From Candidatus Avacidaminococcus intestinavium (lineage in GTDB: Bacteria; Bacillota; Negativicutes; Acidaminococcales; Acidaminococcaceae): a stretch of DNA of 64,000 nucleotides. Position 1 is the stretch's first letter, and each line of letters starts with the position of its first letter. The translations under genes and the position numbers were made by a program. This document shows, piece after piece, positions 38,484-49,005 of the stretch. The notes under the pieces were generated by a model. It had not been told where the DNA came from. It worked only from the letters and a program-made list of their open reading frames with translations, and did no database searches. Where the stretch lies: NCBI GenBank assembly GCA_018714505.1, contig DVNI01000134.1, positions 1 to 64,000 on the forward strand. The letters run 5' to 3'.

Positions 38484-40508
38484 TTATTCAAACCAGACTT
38501 CAATTGTCGTTCCTTGTTCTACTAAACTCGCTGTGGGCACTGATTGTCTCTTGGCAATACCACTACCGTGCGGAATCAACGATAAATTACCTTGAGCAAT
38601 CACTTCTGCCACTTGTCTAATATTTAAATCCGTAAAATCAGGAATTTTCACTTTACCATCAGGCATAAAAACAATCTGCGGTTTTGCTTTACTACTCACT
38701 TTAAAATCTTTTTTAGTTAAAGCGTCAAAAGACGGCAAACCTACTGAGTTAGAAGGTTGTACGCCCTGCGCAACTAAAATTTGTTGCAAAGTATCACGAA
38801 AAACCGGTGCAGAAACTTGTGAACCATAAAAAGCACCCTGTGGTGAATCTAACATAATAAGCATTGCATATTGAGGATTATCACTCGGTACAAAACCAAC
38901 AAAAGACGCAATGTATACGCCCGCAGCATAGCCACCATGCTCACTTAATTTTTCAGCAGTTCCTGTCTTACCGGCAATCTTATACCCTTCAATTCTTGCC
39001 GTCTTACCACCACCAGAAGCAACAACTTGTTCCATCATAGAACGCATTTGACCAGCTACTTCTTCAGTCATGACCCGCCTAACAGTTTCCTTCTTACCTT
39101 CACGCAAAACTTTGCCATTCGGCAAAATTATTTTTTCTACAATATACGGTTTCACTAATTCTCCACCATTAGCAATAGAACAAATAGCACGTAACATCTG
39201 TAATGGCGTTACCGCAATCCCTTGACCAATAGACATGGTCGCAATATCTGGCAGGCGCATCGCATCGGAGTCATATAAAATACCATCTTCTTCACCCGGC
39301 AACTCAATACCAGTTGCTGTGCCAAAGCCAAATTTTTTCGTATATTCATTCATTTTTTGTGCGCCTAATTTCATGCCTAAATCTGCCATACCCGTATTCA
39401 CCGAATATTTAATGACATCGGTAAAAGTAATTACACCCATGCCTTCTCTATCCCAGTTACGTATAGTACGATCAGCAACCTGAAATGCACCAGTATCAAA
39501 ATAAGGTGAAGTTGGAGTAACCACCTGCTCACTAAGTCCAGCACACCCCACGATTGGTTTAAAAACAGAACCTGGTTCATAAATTATGGAAATAGCTCTA
39601 TTAACTAGTGCTTCTGCTGGATACTCACCAAATTTATTAGGATCAAAAGTCGGGCGACTCGCCATACCAAGAATCGCACCAGTATTAGGGTCCATCAAAA
39701 TTACTGAGGCACTTTTAGCATTTGTTTTAGCTAAAGCATCATCCAATCCTTTCTCTAAAACATGCTGCATCTTATTATCAATAGTTAAATAAACAGTCGC
39801 CATTCTAGGTGGTGTCGCACTATTTAAAGCACTATCAACGATCGGGCGTCCAAGTGCATCTACTGTTTCGCTTAAACTATTTTCTGCTCCTTTAAGGATT
39901 GAATCTAACGACCACTCAATCCCGCTTAGACCATTATCATCCACGCCTACAAACCCTAAGACATGAGCTGCCATGGTGTTTTTAGTATAATAACGTTTAC
40001 TTTCTTCTAAAAAATGTAATCCAGAAAGTTTATGTTCCTTAATAATTTGCTTTACTGCCGCCGCTTCATTTGGTTCTAAAGTTCTCTTAATCCACAAAAA
40101 CCGTCCCGAATAATTAAAATCACTAAATAGCCTTTCTGCATCCATCTTTAAAACCGGTGCCAATAAATCCGCAGCTAAGCGTCGTGGATTACGCACAGGT
40201 TTCTTGCCACGCTCCCATAATTCTGGTTTATCCTCCATCTCCTGTGGATCAACATATAATGACTTACTCATAATACTAACAGCTAATTCTTCACCATTAC
40301 GATCTAAAATACTCCCTCGTGGTGAAAAAATTTGTTCATCACCGACAGATTGTAAGGTTGCTCGCTTACTCAACTCACTACCACTAACAACCTGTAACCA
40401 AAATAACCGGATAAAAACTAATAGAAAAATACATAAAACAAAGAGGCAAACTTTTCCTGAACGCTTCTTAATGCTAGAAAAGCTAAAATGTTTTCTCATT
40501 TTTGCCAC
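38484..40508 (-). CDS. Division/sporulation-type class B penicillin-binding protein (FtsI/SpoVD-like) with C-terminal PASTA domain
   Basis: 674 aa; YEPGSVFKP (SxxK), KTGTAEK; PASTA-like C-terminus. Confidence 0.93.
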   Translation of the reverse strand: MAKMRKHFSFSSIKKRSGKVCLFVLCIFLLVFIRLFWLQVVSGSELSKRATLQSVGDEQIFSPRGSILDRNGEELAVSIMSKSLYVDPQEMEDKPELWERGKKPVRNPRRLAADLLAPVLKMDAERLFSDFNYSGRFLWIKRTLEPNEAAAVKQIIKEHKLSGLHFLEESKRYYTKNTMAAHVLGFVGVDDNGLSGIEWSLDSILKGAENSLSETVDALGRPIVDSALNSATPPRMATVYLTIDNKMQHVLEKGLDDALAKTNAKSASVILMDPNTGAILGMASRPTFDPNKFGEYPAEALVNRAISIIYEPGSVFKPIVGCAGLSEQVVTPTSPYFDTGAFQVADRTIRNWDREGMGVITFTDVIKYSVNTGMADLGMKLGAQKMNEYTKKFGFGTATGIELPGEEDGILYDSDAMRLPDIATMSIGQGIAVTPLQMLRAICSIANGGELVKPYIVEKIILPNGKVLREGKKETVRRVMTEEVAGQMRSMMEQVVASGGGKTARIEGYKIAGKTGTAEKLSEHGGYAAGVYIASFVGFVPSDNPQYAMLIMLDSPQGAFYGSQVSAPVFRDTLQQILVAQGVQPSNSVGLPSFDALTKKDFKVSSKAKPQIVFMPDGKVKIPDFTDLNIRQVAEVIAQGNLSLIPHGSGIAKRQSVPTASLVEQGTTIEVWFE

Positions 40509-41704
40509 CCCCTGAAGCGCCCCCGCCTTTTTAATAATTCTTGTTTACGTTCTTCAAAAGCTGCTGCAACATTGACTTTTTCTTGTTGTTGCTTGGCCTC
40601 TGCATAAAAAATATTAATTACTAACCCCAACGCCGCTAAACTAACCACCAAAGCAGTACCACCATAACTTATAAAAGTTAATGGTACGCCAATCACTGGT
40701 AATAAACCACAAACCATAGCCATATTAGCGACTGCTTGACCAACGATCAAAAAGTTAATGCCAGTCACCAATAAAAAAGCTTCCTCACTTTGAGTATTCA
40801 ATGCAATTTGCTGAATAGCTGCTCCCAAAAGCAAAAAAAGAACTATGAGGAGCGTTGCTCCAGCTAATCCCCACTCCTGGCAAAAAATTGCAAAAGCAAA
40901 ATCTGTATGTGCTTCTGGCAAATAAAAAAACTTACCTGTTCCCATGCCAAAAGAAGTACCAAACAAGCCACCACTACCGATAGACATCAAAGCCTGTACC
41001 ATTTGGTAACCAGTATTACCCGCATCTTGCCACGGATCAAACCAAATCTGTACCCGTGCCAAACGATATGGAGCAACAAGCACAAAGCCCACAGCCAAAA
41101 TGACGCCACACCCTAATAAAAGCATTAACTGCATAAGTGGTAAACCGGCCACGATATAAAGACCAAACATCAAAGCGAGAATAATTGCAGCCGTACCCAT
41201 ATCAGGTTGAATAAGGACTAAACCAGCAAAAGCAACCGCCTGCATTAATGGTAAGCATTTATTAATCTGAAACAGTGATACTCTTTGTCCTCTTTTTAAA
41301 AACTCACCTAAAGAACCGGCACCCAACACAATAATACCGAGCTTCACTAGTTCCGACGGCTGAATACTAAGTCCGCCGATATATAGCCACCGCTGCGCGC
41401 CTTTATTCGTAACACCAAAAAGATCTACGCAGATTAAAACCACCAGTAAAATTAAATACCAAATTTGACGATGACGTAACCAAACTTTATAAGAAGGTCC
41501 CCAGCCCAAAAAAGCCATCAGACCTAAACCCGCTAAGCCAAAACCGGCATAACGATAAAGATAATAATACCCATTATCAAACATATCCTTAGCTTCAACA
41601 AAGCTTGCACTAAAAACATTAATACACCCAAGCGTCATTAATAATAATGTTAATACTAAAATTGCATCTTTTGGATTATCCCAGATTAAAAAGCGTTTAT
41701 ACAT
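40496..41704 (-). CDS. ftsW: FtsW/SpoVE-family peptidoglycan glycosyltransferase
   Basis: 402 aa; IQPSELVKLGIIV, QPDMGTAAI, FAIFCQEWGLAGA, ISYGGTALV. Confidence 0.92.
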   Translation of the reverse strand: MYKRFLIWDNPKDAILVLTLLLMTLGCINVFSASFVEAKDMFDNGYYYLYRYAGFGLAGLGLMAFLGWGPSYKVWLRHRQIWYLILLVVLICVDLFGVTNKGAQRWLYIGGLSIQPSELVKLGIIVLGAGSLGEFLKRGQRVSLFQINKCLPLMQAVAFAGLVLIQPDMGTAAIILALMFGLYIVAGLPLMQLMLLLGCGVILAVGFVLVAPYRLARVQIWFDPWQDAGNTGYQMVQALMSIGSGGLFGTSFGMGTGKFFYLPEAHTDFAFAIFCQEWGLAGATLLIVLFLLLGAAIQQIALNTQSEEAFLLVTGINFLIVGQAVANMAMVCGLLPVIGVPLTFISYGGTALVVSLAALGLVINIFYAEAKQQQEKVNVAAAFEERKQELLKRRGRFRGWQK

Positions 41705-41716
41705 TCGCTTATCTCC

Positions 41717-42355
41717 TCAAAATATAACTTCACAAAAACAAATCGGCTTACCTTTAGCACTGAATTTTGTCTCATACTCTGTTTGCACAAGATTTTCAAA
41801 TTCACTATGATGCAAATCATAGCTTAGTGCATTAATCTGTAAACCAAACTCTTTAAACTCTTCTAACGAGAAATCAAACAAAGCTCGATTATCCGTTTTA
41901 AATTTAAGTATTCCACCTTTACCTAACAAATTCCTGTAAATAGCAAGAAAGTTCTTATGCGTTAACCTGCGCTTTGCGTGTCTAGCTTTCGGCCAAGGAT
42001 CACTAAAGTTTAAATAAATCATTTTAATTTCACCAGGGGCAAACCATTCCTCCAAATACGCCGCATCATTACAAATAATTTTTACATTTTTGCGCTCTGC
42101 CTCTTTCGCACTTTTGGCGGGATAATAGCTAATATCGTGCTGACTTTCTACACCAATAAAACCAACTAACGGCTGTAGCTCTGCTAAACCATTAATAAAA
42201 GCGCCTTTACCACAACCGATTTCTAAAGCCAGTGTCTCAAAAGGCAATACTTCGCGCCATTTACCTTTGCGTTCTGTCAACTTATCAAAATAAATATAAT
42301 CATCCTTATACTCACTAATTGCTTCGCTAATCCAGGGTTTCTTTCTTAATCTCAT
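41717..42355 (-). CDS. trmB: tRNA (guanine-N7-)-methyltransferase
   Basis: 212 aa; LEIGCGKGAFI, NFSDPWPKARHAKRRLTHKNFL. Confidence 0.96.
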   Translation of the reverse strand: MRLRKKPWISEAISEYKDDYIYFDKLTERKGKWREVLPFETLALEIGCGKGAFINGLAELQPLVGFIGVESQHDISYYPAKSAKEAERKNVKIICNDAAYLEEWFAPGEIKMIYLNFSDPWPKARHAKRRLTHKNFLAIYRNLLGKGGILKFKTDNRALFDFSLEEFKEFGLQINALSYDLHHSEFENLVQTEYETKFSAKGKPICFCEVIF

Positions 42356-42435
42356 TATTAACCACCTTTTATCAAAAAGTTTGTGTTCCTATTATACACC
42401 AAACGCGAAAAATACGCAGGACAGTCTTATAAAAA

Positions 42436-42471
42436 AACAGCTGGAACAGTGATAATGCTGTTCCAGCTGTT
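42436..42471 (-). terminator. Terminator after AcoR-like regulator
   Basis: AACAGCTGGAACAG/CTGTTCCAGCTGTT with T-tract on minus strand. Confidence 0.8.
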
Positions 42472-42473
42472 CC

Positions 42474-44357
42474 TTACTCTTTTGCTTTTGGTCCTAAACC
42501 ATATTTTTTCAAATAACGATACAAAGTAACACGACTGACATCAAGCATACCAGCCAATTTGCTAATATTACCACCAGCTGATTTCCAAGCAGCAATAAAC
42601 GCGTCTTTATCATATTTCCAAGATTTTTCCATTGTCCGATCACTCGGTAATTTAATGTTATCTGCTTCAATAACGCCACCTGGTGTATGGAAAAACGCTT
42701 GTTCTATAACACCTTGTAACTGTTTAATATTTCCAGTCCAACTACAACTAGTCAAAAGCTGTAAGGCTCTCGGTGATAGTTTTTTTGGTGGCAAACTATG
42801 TTGTGCTGACATTTCTGCTAAAATATGTGCGGCAATTACTTCAATATCTTTCACACGTTCCCGCAAAGGTGGTACACGAATCACCGTATTAAGCACTAAT
42901 TCATACAAAGCCTTAGAAAATAGTCCTTTATCGGCCAATCTTTTAAGATTAGAATCACAAGCTGCAATGACACGTATATTTAGTTTTTTCCGCGCTCCAG
43001 TCTCCCGATTAAGAATACCATTTTTTAAAGCATCAGCTAATTTATCTCCAATATCTACTGATAGTTTTTCAACTTCATCAAGAAATAAAGTTCCACCTAA
43101 GGATAGTTCTAATTTACCAGCGGTTGGTTGGTTATCATGATCAATAGCTCCAAAAAATTCCTCTTCTAATTCCTCGCTAGGACCGTTATAGCATTTTACG
43201 ACAATTAAAGGCGCTGCGGCGCGAGGACTAGCTTGATGAATACCATGGGCCAATCTTTGCTTACCAGTTCCAGGCTCACCCTGAATTAAAATATTGTTAT
43301 CGCTACGTGCAATACGCGATGCTTTATGTTGCAAAGCCAAAAACTCATTAGTTTCACCGACCATACTATACAAGCTATAACGAGAACTATAACCAGTAGC
43401 ATGGGCAATTGTTGTTTTTAAATCTTCAATTGACATGGTTAAAACTAGTGCTCCATCTACTTCATTTCCCGCTTTAACAGGTAATACGGTAGTAATATCT
43501 TCATACGTCCGATCCTGGGTAATCCACGTTATTTCACGACGGTGTGTTGGCAAACCCTTCAAAGCTTTTTTAATTGGTATATGCTCATAATTAAGGAAAA
43601 TATCTTCCAGCTTTTCTTTCCCCTCTAAGCGATTAACACCATTTTCATTACAATATTTAATCTGTTCATCCGGTCCCACCCAATAAACCGAAACCGGTAA
43701 CTCGTTCATCGTCATTTGATAAATATTCCAATATTCTAACATCTGTAAGTGTTGCTCAATAGAATATTTCATCGTAAGCAACAGCGATAATATCATATCA
43801 TAAGGCAAATCATTCTGATCCAAAGAAAAAAATGAAATAATATAGCGAATCTTACCATTAACTAGTACCGGCGCACTGCAAGCATCACCAGAATGACTAT
43901 CTTTAATCCACATTTCTGGTCCAAACATGAGAAATGGTACCTTATGTTCACGTGCGACGCTGATACTGGAAGTTCCAACATCTTCTTCCAATACACGCAT
44001 CCCTTGTATATCTTCAATTATACGTTGAAAAAAAGGTAGTGCATAATTCTTAATGACATAACCTTCTTCATCAATCAATAGCATACTCAAATTATGAACA
44101 TTAAAATGTTGTTTATTCTGCTCATATAAACCGTCAACATACTGCACCACAAATTCATGTAGTTTTTGATGTTCAACAATTTCTTCTTTACTTAGTTTAT
44201 TTAATTTAGGCATCGTTTCATGCGGTAATTTTCTAGCTGCACAGCGCTGCCACGATTCAGCAACCCAGGGATGCACATTAGGATCCACTACCCCATCTTC
44301 CATAAACTTCTTATAATAGGACGCTAGCTTATCTTTATTTCTTCTTTCGCGTATCAT
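42474..44357 (-). CDS. AcoR-like NtrC-superfamily transcriptional regulator with degenerate AAA+ domain
   Basis: 627 aa; GAF/PAS N-terminus, Walker A GEPGTGKQ, Walker B GGTLFLDEV, Fis-type HTH; no GAFTGA motif. Confidence 0.88.
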   Translation of the reverse strand: MIRERRNKDKLASYYKKFMEDGVVDPNVHPWVAESWQRCAARKLPHETMPKLNKLSKEEIVEHQKLHEFVVQYVDGLYEQNKQHFNVHNLSMLLIDEEGYVIKNYALPFFQRIIEDIQGMRVLEEDVGTSSISVAREHKVPFLMFGPEMWIKDSHSGDACSAPVLVNGKIRYIISFFSLDQNDLPYDMILSLLLTMKYSIEQHLQMLEYWNIYQMTMNELPVSVYWVGPDEQIKYCNENGVNRLEGKEKLEDIFLNYEHIPIKKALKGLPTHRREITWITQDRTYEDITTVLPVKAGNEVDGALVLTMSIEDLKTTIAHATGYSSRYSLYSMVGETNEFLALQHKASRIARSDNNILIQGEPGTGKQRLAHGIHQASPRAAAPLIVVKCYNGPSEELEEEFFGAIDHDNQPTAGKLELSLGGTLFLDEVEKLSVDIGDKLADALKNGILNRETGARKKLNIRVIAACDSNLKRLADKGLFSKALYELVLNTVIRVPPLRERVKDIEVIAAHILAEMSAQHSLPPKKLSPRALQLLTSCSWTGNIKQLQGVIEQAFFHTPGGVIEADNIKLPSDRTMEKSWKYDKDAFIAAWKSAGGNISKLAGMLDVSRVTLYRYLKKYGLGPKAKE

Positions 44358-44475
44358 ACTTGCCCTCCTTATTACTACTTATAATGAGTAAAATGATCAA
44401 GACATTACACTTTATACTTCGACGCTACTCTTCTATCTCCTACCATTTATCTTTATTTTGTAACATTTGTAATAT

Positions 44476-45156
44476 TTATTTAGCAAAATCAGCTAAAACA
44501 CGTCTGGCTCCATAGTATCTTGGGGCCCAATATTCTTCACTAAGTGAGCTTAGCATTACACCTTTAGTCGAAGAAACGTGCCAAAATTGTCCTTTACCAG
44601 CATAAATACCAACATGGGATGCACCCTGTTCATACGTTGAAAAAAAGACCAAATCTCCTTCTCTCAGGTTTTTTCGTAAAACAAAAATTCCTTCGGCCAC
44701 CTGTTCATCAGCTAAACGTGGCAATGGCGCCTTAAATTTACCAAAGATATGCTGAACATAACCAGAACAATCAAACCCTTTAACCGTTTTACCACCAAAC
44801 TTATAAGGTACACCCTTTAGTTTAGCGGCTGCTGATACAATCTGTTTACCAGTTACACCATGAATGCCTTCTTTAGTAAATGCTTCATTAATAATCCTGT
44901 CATAAGTTTTATCGTCTAACCAACCCGTAATTTTTATCTTATACTTTTTTTGAAATTCCTTTAAAGCACGTTCGGTATTTTTCGTGAATTTTCCATTTAC
45001 GTCCGTACTAATACCTACCACATTGAGTTTTTGCTGAGCAATTTTTACTTTCCAGCCATGTGCGCCGACCTTCAGCGGTGCCGCCGCCAGTACCTCTAAC
45101 GGTAAAAGTGTACAAACAACGATTACAATAATAGCTAACTGAACAGCTCTTTTCAT
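44476..45156 (-). CDS. NlpC/P60 cell-wall endopeptidase with peptidoglycan-binding domain
   Basis: Signal peptide, PG_binding_1-like, GFDCSGYVQHIF, GDLVFFS, HVGIYAG. Confidence 0.94.
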   Translation of the reverse strand: MKRAVQLAIIVIVVCTLLPLEVLAAAPLKVGAHGWKVKIAQQKLNVVGISTDVNGKFTKNTERALKEFQKKYKIKITGWLDDKTYDRIINEAFTKEGIHGVTGKQIVSAAAKLKGVPYKFGGKTVKGFDCSGYVQHIFGKFKAPLPRLADEQVAEGIFVLRKNLREGDLVFFSTYEQGASHVGIYAGKGQFWHVSSTKGVMLSSLSEEYWAPRYYGARRVLADFAK

Positions 45157-45314
45157 ACAGTCACCTCCTGATTGTTTACACAAAAGGTATTTTTCAAAAA
45201 TAATAAGTTACTTATAATACACTTTACTGTAAATATTATATATCATTTAAGCTCTTTACGATATTATTTTTTGTAAACTTATTGTGAAACAGTGATGTCT
45301 TTTCTTACTTCTAA

Positions 45315-46280
45315 CTAAAATAGTAGCATATAGACAGGGATTACAAACAAGCATAATAACGTCGTAATACTAACACTAATTGCTGCATACTTTACGTCCA
45401 CCCCATATACACTAGCCATGATTGGCAATTGTGCCATAGCTGGTAGAGCTGATAAAACAACGAATACTTGTCGCATCATTGGTGGCAAATCAAAGCATAA
45501 ACCAAGACCTAAAGCTAAAAGTGGTGAAACTACAAACCGCCCAAGCAAAAGCACATTAACATCCTTAGTAAATCGTAAGTCTTTAAACTCAACAGTACTT
45601 AATGTATAGCCAATAAAGATCATCGAAAGCGGAATCACCATCGAACCAAGATATTTAAAACTTTCAAGGACAAACACTGGTAACCTTACCTCTAAAACAA
45701 CTAAAATCAAAGCGCAGATAAAACTAACCAAGGGTGGCGAAAAAATTAATTTTAATGTGTGCCTACTAAAAAAGGGATAATTAGCCCCCTTCGTCCCGCT
45801 TTTACTCATACTATAATTACCTAACGTCCAAAATAAACTAGCATTAGCTAAAAAATAAATTAAAACATAAGGAATTGATTCATCGCCAAACAAGGCTAAA
45901 CAAACTGGCACCCCAATAAAAATTGCCGATGATGCAAAAAAGCCCGATCGAAAAATACCATACCGTGCTTTTGGCACTTGATAATAACGACCAAATAATC
46001 CCGAAAGTGCAAAGCTAATAAGCATCGCACTATAAGGAACAATAATTCCGTCAACTATACTAAAAAAATACTCTTTATCAAATTTAGTTAAAAAATTCCA
46101 AATCATATACGTCGGCAAAGCAAGCCTATTAACAAGCTGCGGCAATAAAGGTGCTGTCTGCTTCGTAATCCAACCTTTTTTAGCAAAAACAAAACCCGCT
46201 AACACTAAAATGACAATCACTGATAGACTCGCCATTATTTCCCAAAAACCCATAACCGTCCACTCCCCTATACTAAGCAA
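45315..46280 (-). CDS. AEC-family (auxin efflux carrier-like) transporter
   Basis: 321 aa; about 10 TM; LPAMAQLPIMASVYGVD. Confidence 0.88.
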   Translation of the reverse strand: MLSIGEWTVMGFWEIMASLSVIVILVLAGFVFAKKGWITKQTAPLLPQLVNRLALPTYMIWNFLTKFDKEYFFSIVDGIIVPYSAMLISFALSGLFGRYYQVPKARYGIFRSGFFASSAIFIGVPVCLALFGDESIPYVLIYFLANASLFWTLGNYSMSKSGTKGANYPFFSRHTLKLIFSPPLVSFICALILVVLEVRLPVFVLESFKYLGSMVIPLSMIFIGYTLSTVEFKDLRFTKDVNVLLLGRFVVSPLLALGLGLCFDLPPMMRQVFVVLSALPAMAQLPIMASVYGVDVKYAAISVSITTLLCLFVIPVYMLLF

Positions 46281-46323
46281 AAAAATAAACCCCTGTAACT
46301 AAGATAAGAGGTTTATTTATAGC

Positions 46324-47643
46324 TCATTCTTCTTTTTGCAAGTCACAAATCAATTTAGTCACAAGTAGCTTATCTATACGCATCCGGTCCATATCAACTA
46401 CTTCAAACTGTAAATGTGACCAGATAAAGGTTTCTCCTGTTTTGGGCATATAGCCTAAATAAGAAGTAATAAAACCACCAATTGTCTGATAGTGATCCTT
46501 GTCCTCACCTGGCATTTCATCTAAAGCGAAGAAATCTTTAAATTCTTCAATCGGCAACAATCCATCAATTAGCCATGAACAATTATCTCGTTCCACAATG
46601 CTTTTTTCGTCATCATCTTCTTCCGGTAATTCTCCTACTAAGTTTTCTAAAATATCGTGCAAAGTAACTAACCCCATGGTCCCACCAAATTCATCCATCA
46701 CAAAGGCCACATGAGTACCTGATTGTTGGAATTGTTTTAATAATTTAAAAGCACGCAAACTACGCGGTACAAATAAGGGTTGTTCAATATTAGCTTCTAT
46801 TGGCAAATTACCATTATCGCGATTCGCTAATAAATCTTTTACATAAACAATACCTAAAATTTCATCCAAGCTATCGCGTGCTACTGGCAACTTTGTATGC
46901 GGGCTTTTTTTTATAACACTCCATAAATAATCATCATCACGATCCAAATCCAACCAATCAATCTGTGTTCGCGGTGTCATAAGCGCTGCCACTCGCATAT
47001 CTCCCAACCGAAAAACTCTATCCACTATATCTTTTTCAGTTTCTTCAAACATACCAGTCAAAGTACCTTCTGCTAGCATAATCTTAATCTCATCTTCAGT
47101 TACACCATCATTGAGTGGCTTTTGAACCCCTAGTAACTTAAGTACAAACTCCGTAGAAGCTCCTAATAACTTGACGATGGGCAAAAAAAGCTTCGATAAA
47201 AACTTCATCGGTCGTGCGATTAAAATCGCTATCGGTTCTGGATTATTAAGTGCGAGTCGCTTAGGTACGAGTTCCCCAATTATTAAAGACGTATATGTAA
47301 TCGAAGTAACTACTAAGGTCATACTAAAAGTTACTGCATATGGCCCGATAATTGGTAATGGTTTTAAGTATACCACCAGCGCTTGTGCAATTGTAATACC
47401 ACCATAAGCCCCAGTCACAACACCAATAAGGCTAATACCAATTTGAACCGTTGATAATAAGATAGTTGGCTCATTAGCTAGCTCTAGAGCTACTTTAGCA
47501 CCACTATTTCCATTAGCAGCCAATTTTTCTAGTCTTGGCTTTCGCGAGGACACGATAGCGATTTCTGTCATTGCAAAAATGCCATTAGCAAAAATTAAAA
47601 TTAAAATAATAACTACTTCAAAAAGAATCGAAGGTTCTTCCAA
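46324..47643 (-). CDS. CNNM/CorC (hemolysin C-like) family protein
   Basis: 439 aa; DUF21 + CBS pair + CorC_HlyC; MTPRTQIDWLDLD, MDEFGGTMGLVTLHDILE. Confidence 0.94.
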   Translation of the reverse strand: MEEPSILFEVVIILILIFANGIFAMTEIAIVSSRKPRLEKLAANGNSGAKVALELANEPTILLSTVQIGISLIGVVTGAYGGITIAQALVVYLKPLPIIGPYAVTFSMTLVVTSITYTSLIIGELVPKRLALNNPEPIAILIARPMKFLSKLFLPIVKLLGASTEFVLKLLGVQKPLNDGVTEDEIKIMLAEGTLTGMFEETEKDIVDRVFRLGDMRVAALMTPRTQIDWLDLDRDDDYLWSVIKKSPHTKLPVARDSLDEILGIVYVKDLLANRDNGNLPIEANIEQPLFVPRSLRAFKLLKQFQQSGTHVAFVMDEFGGTMGLVTLHDILENLVGELPEEDDDEKSIVERDNCSWLIDGLLPIEEFKDFFALDEMPGEDKDHYQTIGGFITSYLGYMPKTGETFIWSHLQFEVVDMDRMRIDKLLVTKLICDLQKEE

Positions 47644-47779
47644 GCGGAACTCAACTCCTTAGTTAAATATCATAGTTTTATTTTATATCATGTTGCGTTT
47701 TAAGTCTATATTTTCCTATTTCATTTAAATCTGTAAACAAACAAAGCGACAAGTTCACCACATGTCGCTTTGTTTATCC

Positions 47780-48295
47780 CTATTCACTTAACACCTTAAT
47801 AATTTCACCAGTAAAAACTTCATGATAATCTTGCTCTTTATACCAAGTAGCGTCTATCGTTTGATCAATAAACTCCGCTGGCTTTAAAACACTTTTATAT
47901 AATTTTTTACAAATAAAAACAAGTTTAGCCTCAGCAAAATATGGTGCTTCAACATCAAAAACAGGAGTTAGCCCCGTTACTTTAACTTTATCAACATCAC
48001 GTCCAGAATGTGCTCCACAATAATTCAGTACGGCTTTCTTATCGTTAGCAAAAAAGTTTAAAGTAAAGTATTCTTGCTGGTCTACCAATTCTAAAGTATA
48101 ACGTTGCGGTCTAATAACAACTGTTGCTACTGGTTTACCCCACAAAATCCCCAACGTTCCCCAACTTGCTGTCATCATGTTTACTTTTTGCTCATCACCA
48201 GCTCCAATCAACAACCATTCTTCACCAATTAAAGAAAAAGGATTAAAAGCTAACTTTTTCAGATCGATTTGTTTAAGCATCATGATACCTCCCAT
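47780..48295 (-). CDS. Flavin reductase-like FMN-binding protein
   Basis: 171 aa; NMMTASWGTLGILWGKPVATVVIRPQRYT. Confidence 0.9.
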   Translation of the reverse strand: MGGIMMLKQIDLKKLAFNPFSLIGEEWLLIGAGDEQKVNMMTASWGTLGILWGKPVATVVIRPQRYTLELVDQQEYFTLNFFANDKKAVLNYCGAHSGRDVDKVKVTGLTPVFDVEAPYFAEAKLVFICKKLYKSVLKPAEFIDQTIDATWYKEQDYHEVFTGEIIKVLSE

Positions 48296-48439
48296 TCTTA
48301 CTATACTATTACCGCTATATTATAGCGTCATTATTCAGAAGTCAACTTTTACTTTTACCAACAAATTTAATAAAAAAACGGTTAGTAGATTGTAAAAATC
48401 AAAAAAATGTTCTATAATCTTTAACAGACAAGATAATTT

Positions 48440-48514
48440 GCGGATGTAGCTCAGTGGTAGAGTACCGGCTTCCCAAGCCGTGGGTCACGAGTTCGAATCT
48501 CGCCATCCGCTCCA
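48440..48514 (+). tRNA. tRNA-Gly (anticodon CCC)
   Basis: GCGGATG...CATCCGC acceptor, TTCCCAA anticodon loop, TTCGAAT T-loop, encoded CCA. Confidence 0.92.
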
Positions 48515-48528
48515 TAACAACCATGTCG

Positions 48529-48560
48529 TTTTCAAAAATTTTGAAAACGCTTTTTTTATT
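48529..48560 (+). terminator. Terminator after tRNA-Gly
   Basis: CGTTTTC-AAAAATTTT-GAAAACGCTTTTTTT. Confidence 0.7.
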
Positions 48561-48726
48561 TTACAAAAGCTTATTTTTAGAAACTTGTATTTTAAATCAT
48601 TTAGAATACCTCTAAAATATAGTAAATAACGATTTATAACTCCTCCTATATTTACCCATTATTTTTTACATTGCTATTTGTTTTTTATAATATATTAAAA
48701 TTAGTATCACTTTTTTATATTCATCA

Positions 48727-48891
48727 ATAAAAAATAAACCGTTTAAGCAATATTGCTTAAACGGTTTATTTTTTACGTACCCTCATTTCACCCTTTTGGC
48801 GATTTAGAACTTTACCGTTATCCTTTTAACCAGAATACATCAAGTTCTTTCTATATGTGATTAGTATATCATAATGATAATTAGCATACAA
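48727..48891 (-). ncRNA. Candidate small RNA (promoter plus about 130-nt transcript)
   Basis: Minus TTGTAT-N17-TATACT (48891-48863), hairpins AGAACUU...AAGUUCU and UCGCC-AAAAG-GGUGA, ends at 48-bp perfect palindrome; no ORF of note. Confidence 0.4.
48728..48775. terminator. 48-bp perfect palindrome, bidirectional terminator-like
   Basis: TAAAAAATAAACCGTTTAAGCAATATTGCTTAAACGGTTTATTTTTTA. Confidence 0.7.
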
Positions 48892-49005
48892 CAGATTTGT
48901 TTTTATGTATACATAATACTTTTAAGCTTTTTAACACTTAATTTTGCCACTCATCATGCTATAATAGACCTATACTTTAATTATTTTTTCTAACAAGGAG
49001 TTCTC

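Noticed and set aside
42559-43140. 193-aa plus-strand ORF
   Set aside because: Antisense to the AcoR-like regulator, whose family motifs are clear.
48550-48720. AT-rich segment after tRNA-Gly as an att site with element remnant
   Set aside because: No integrase and no visible duplication of the tRNA 3' end in the window.
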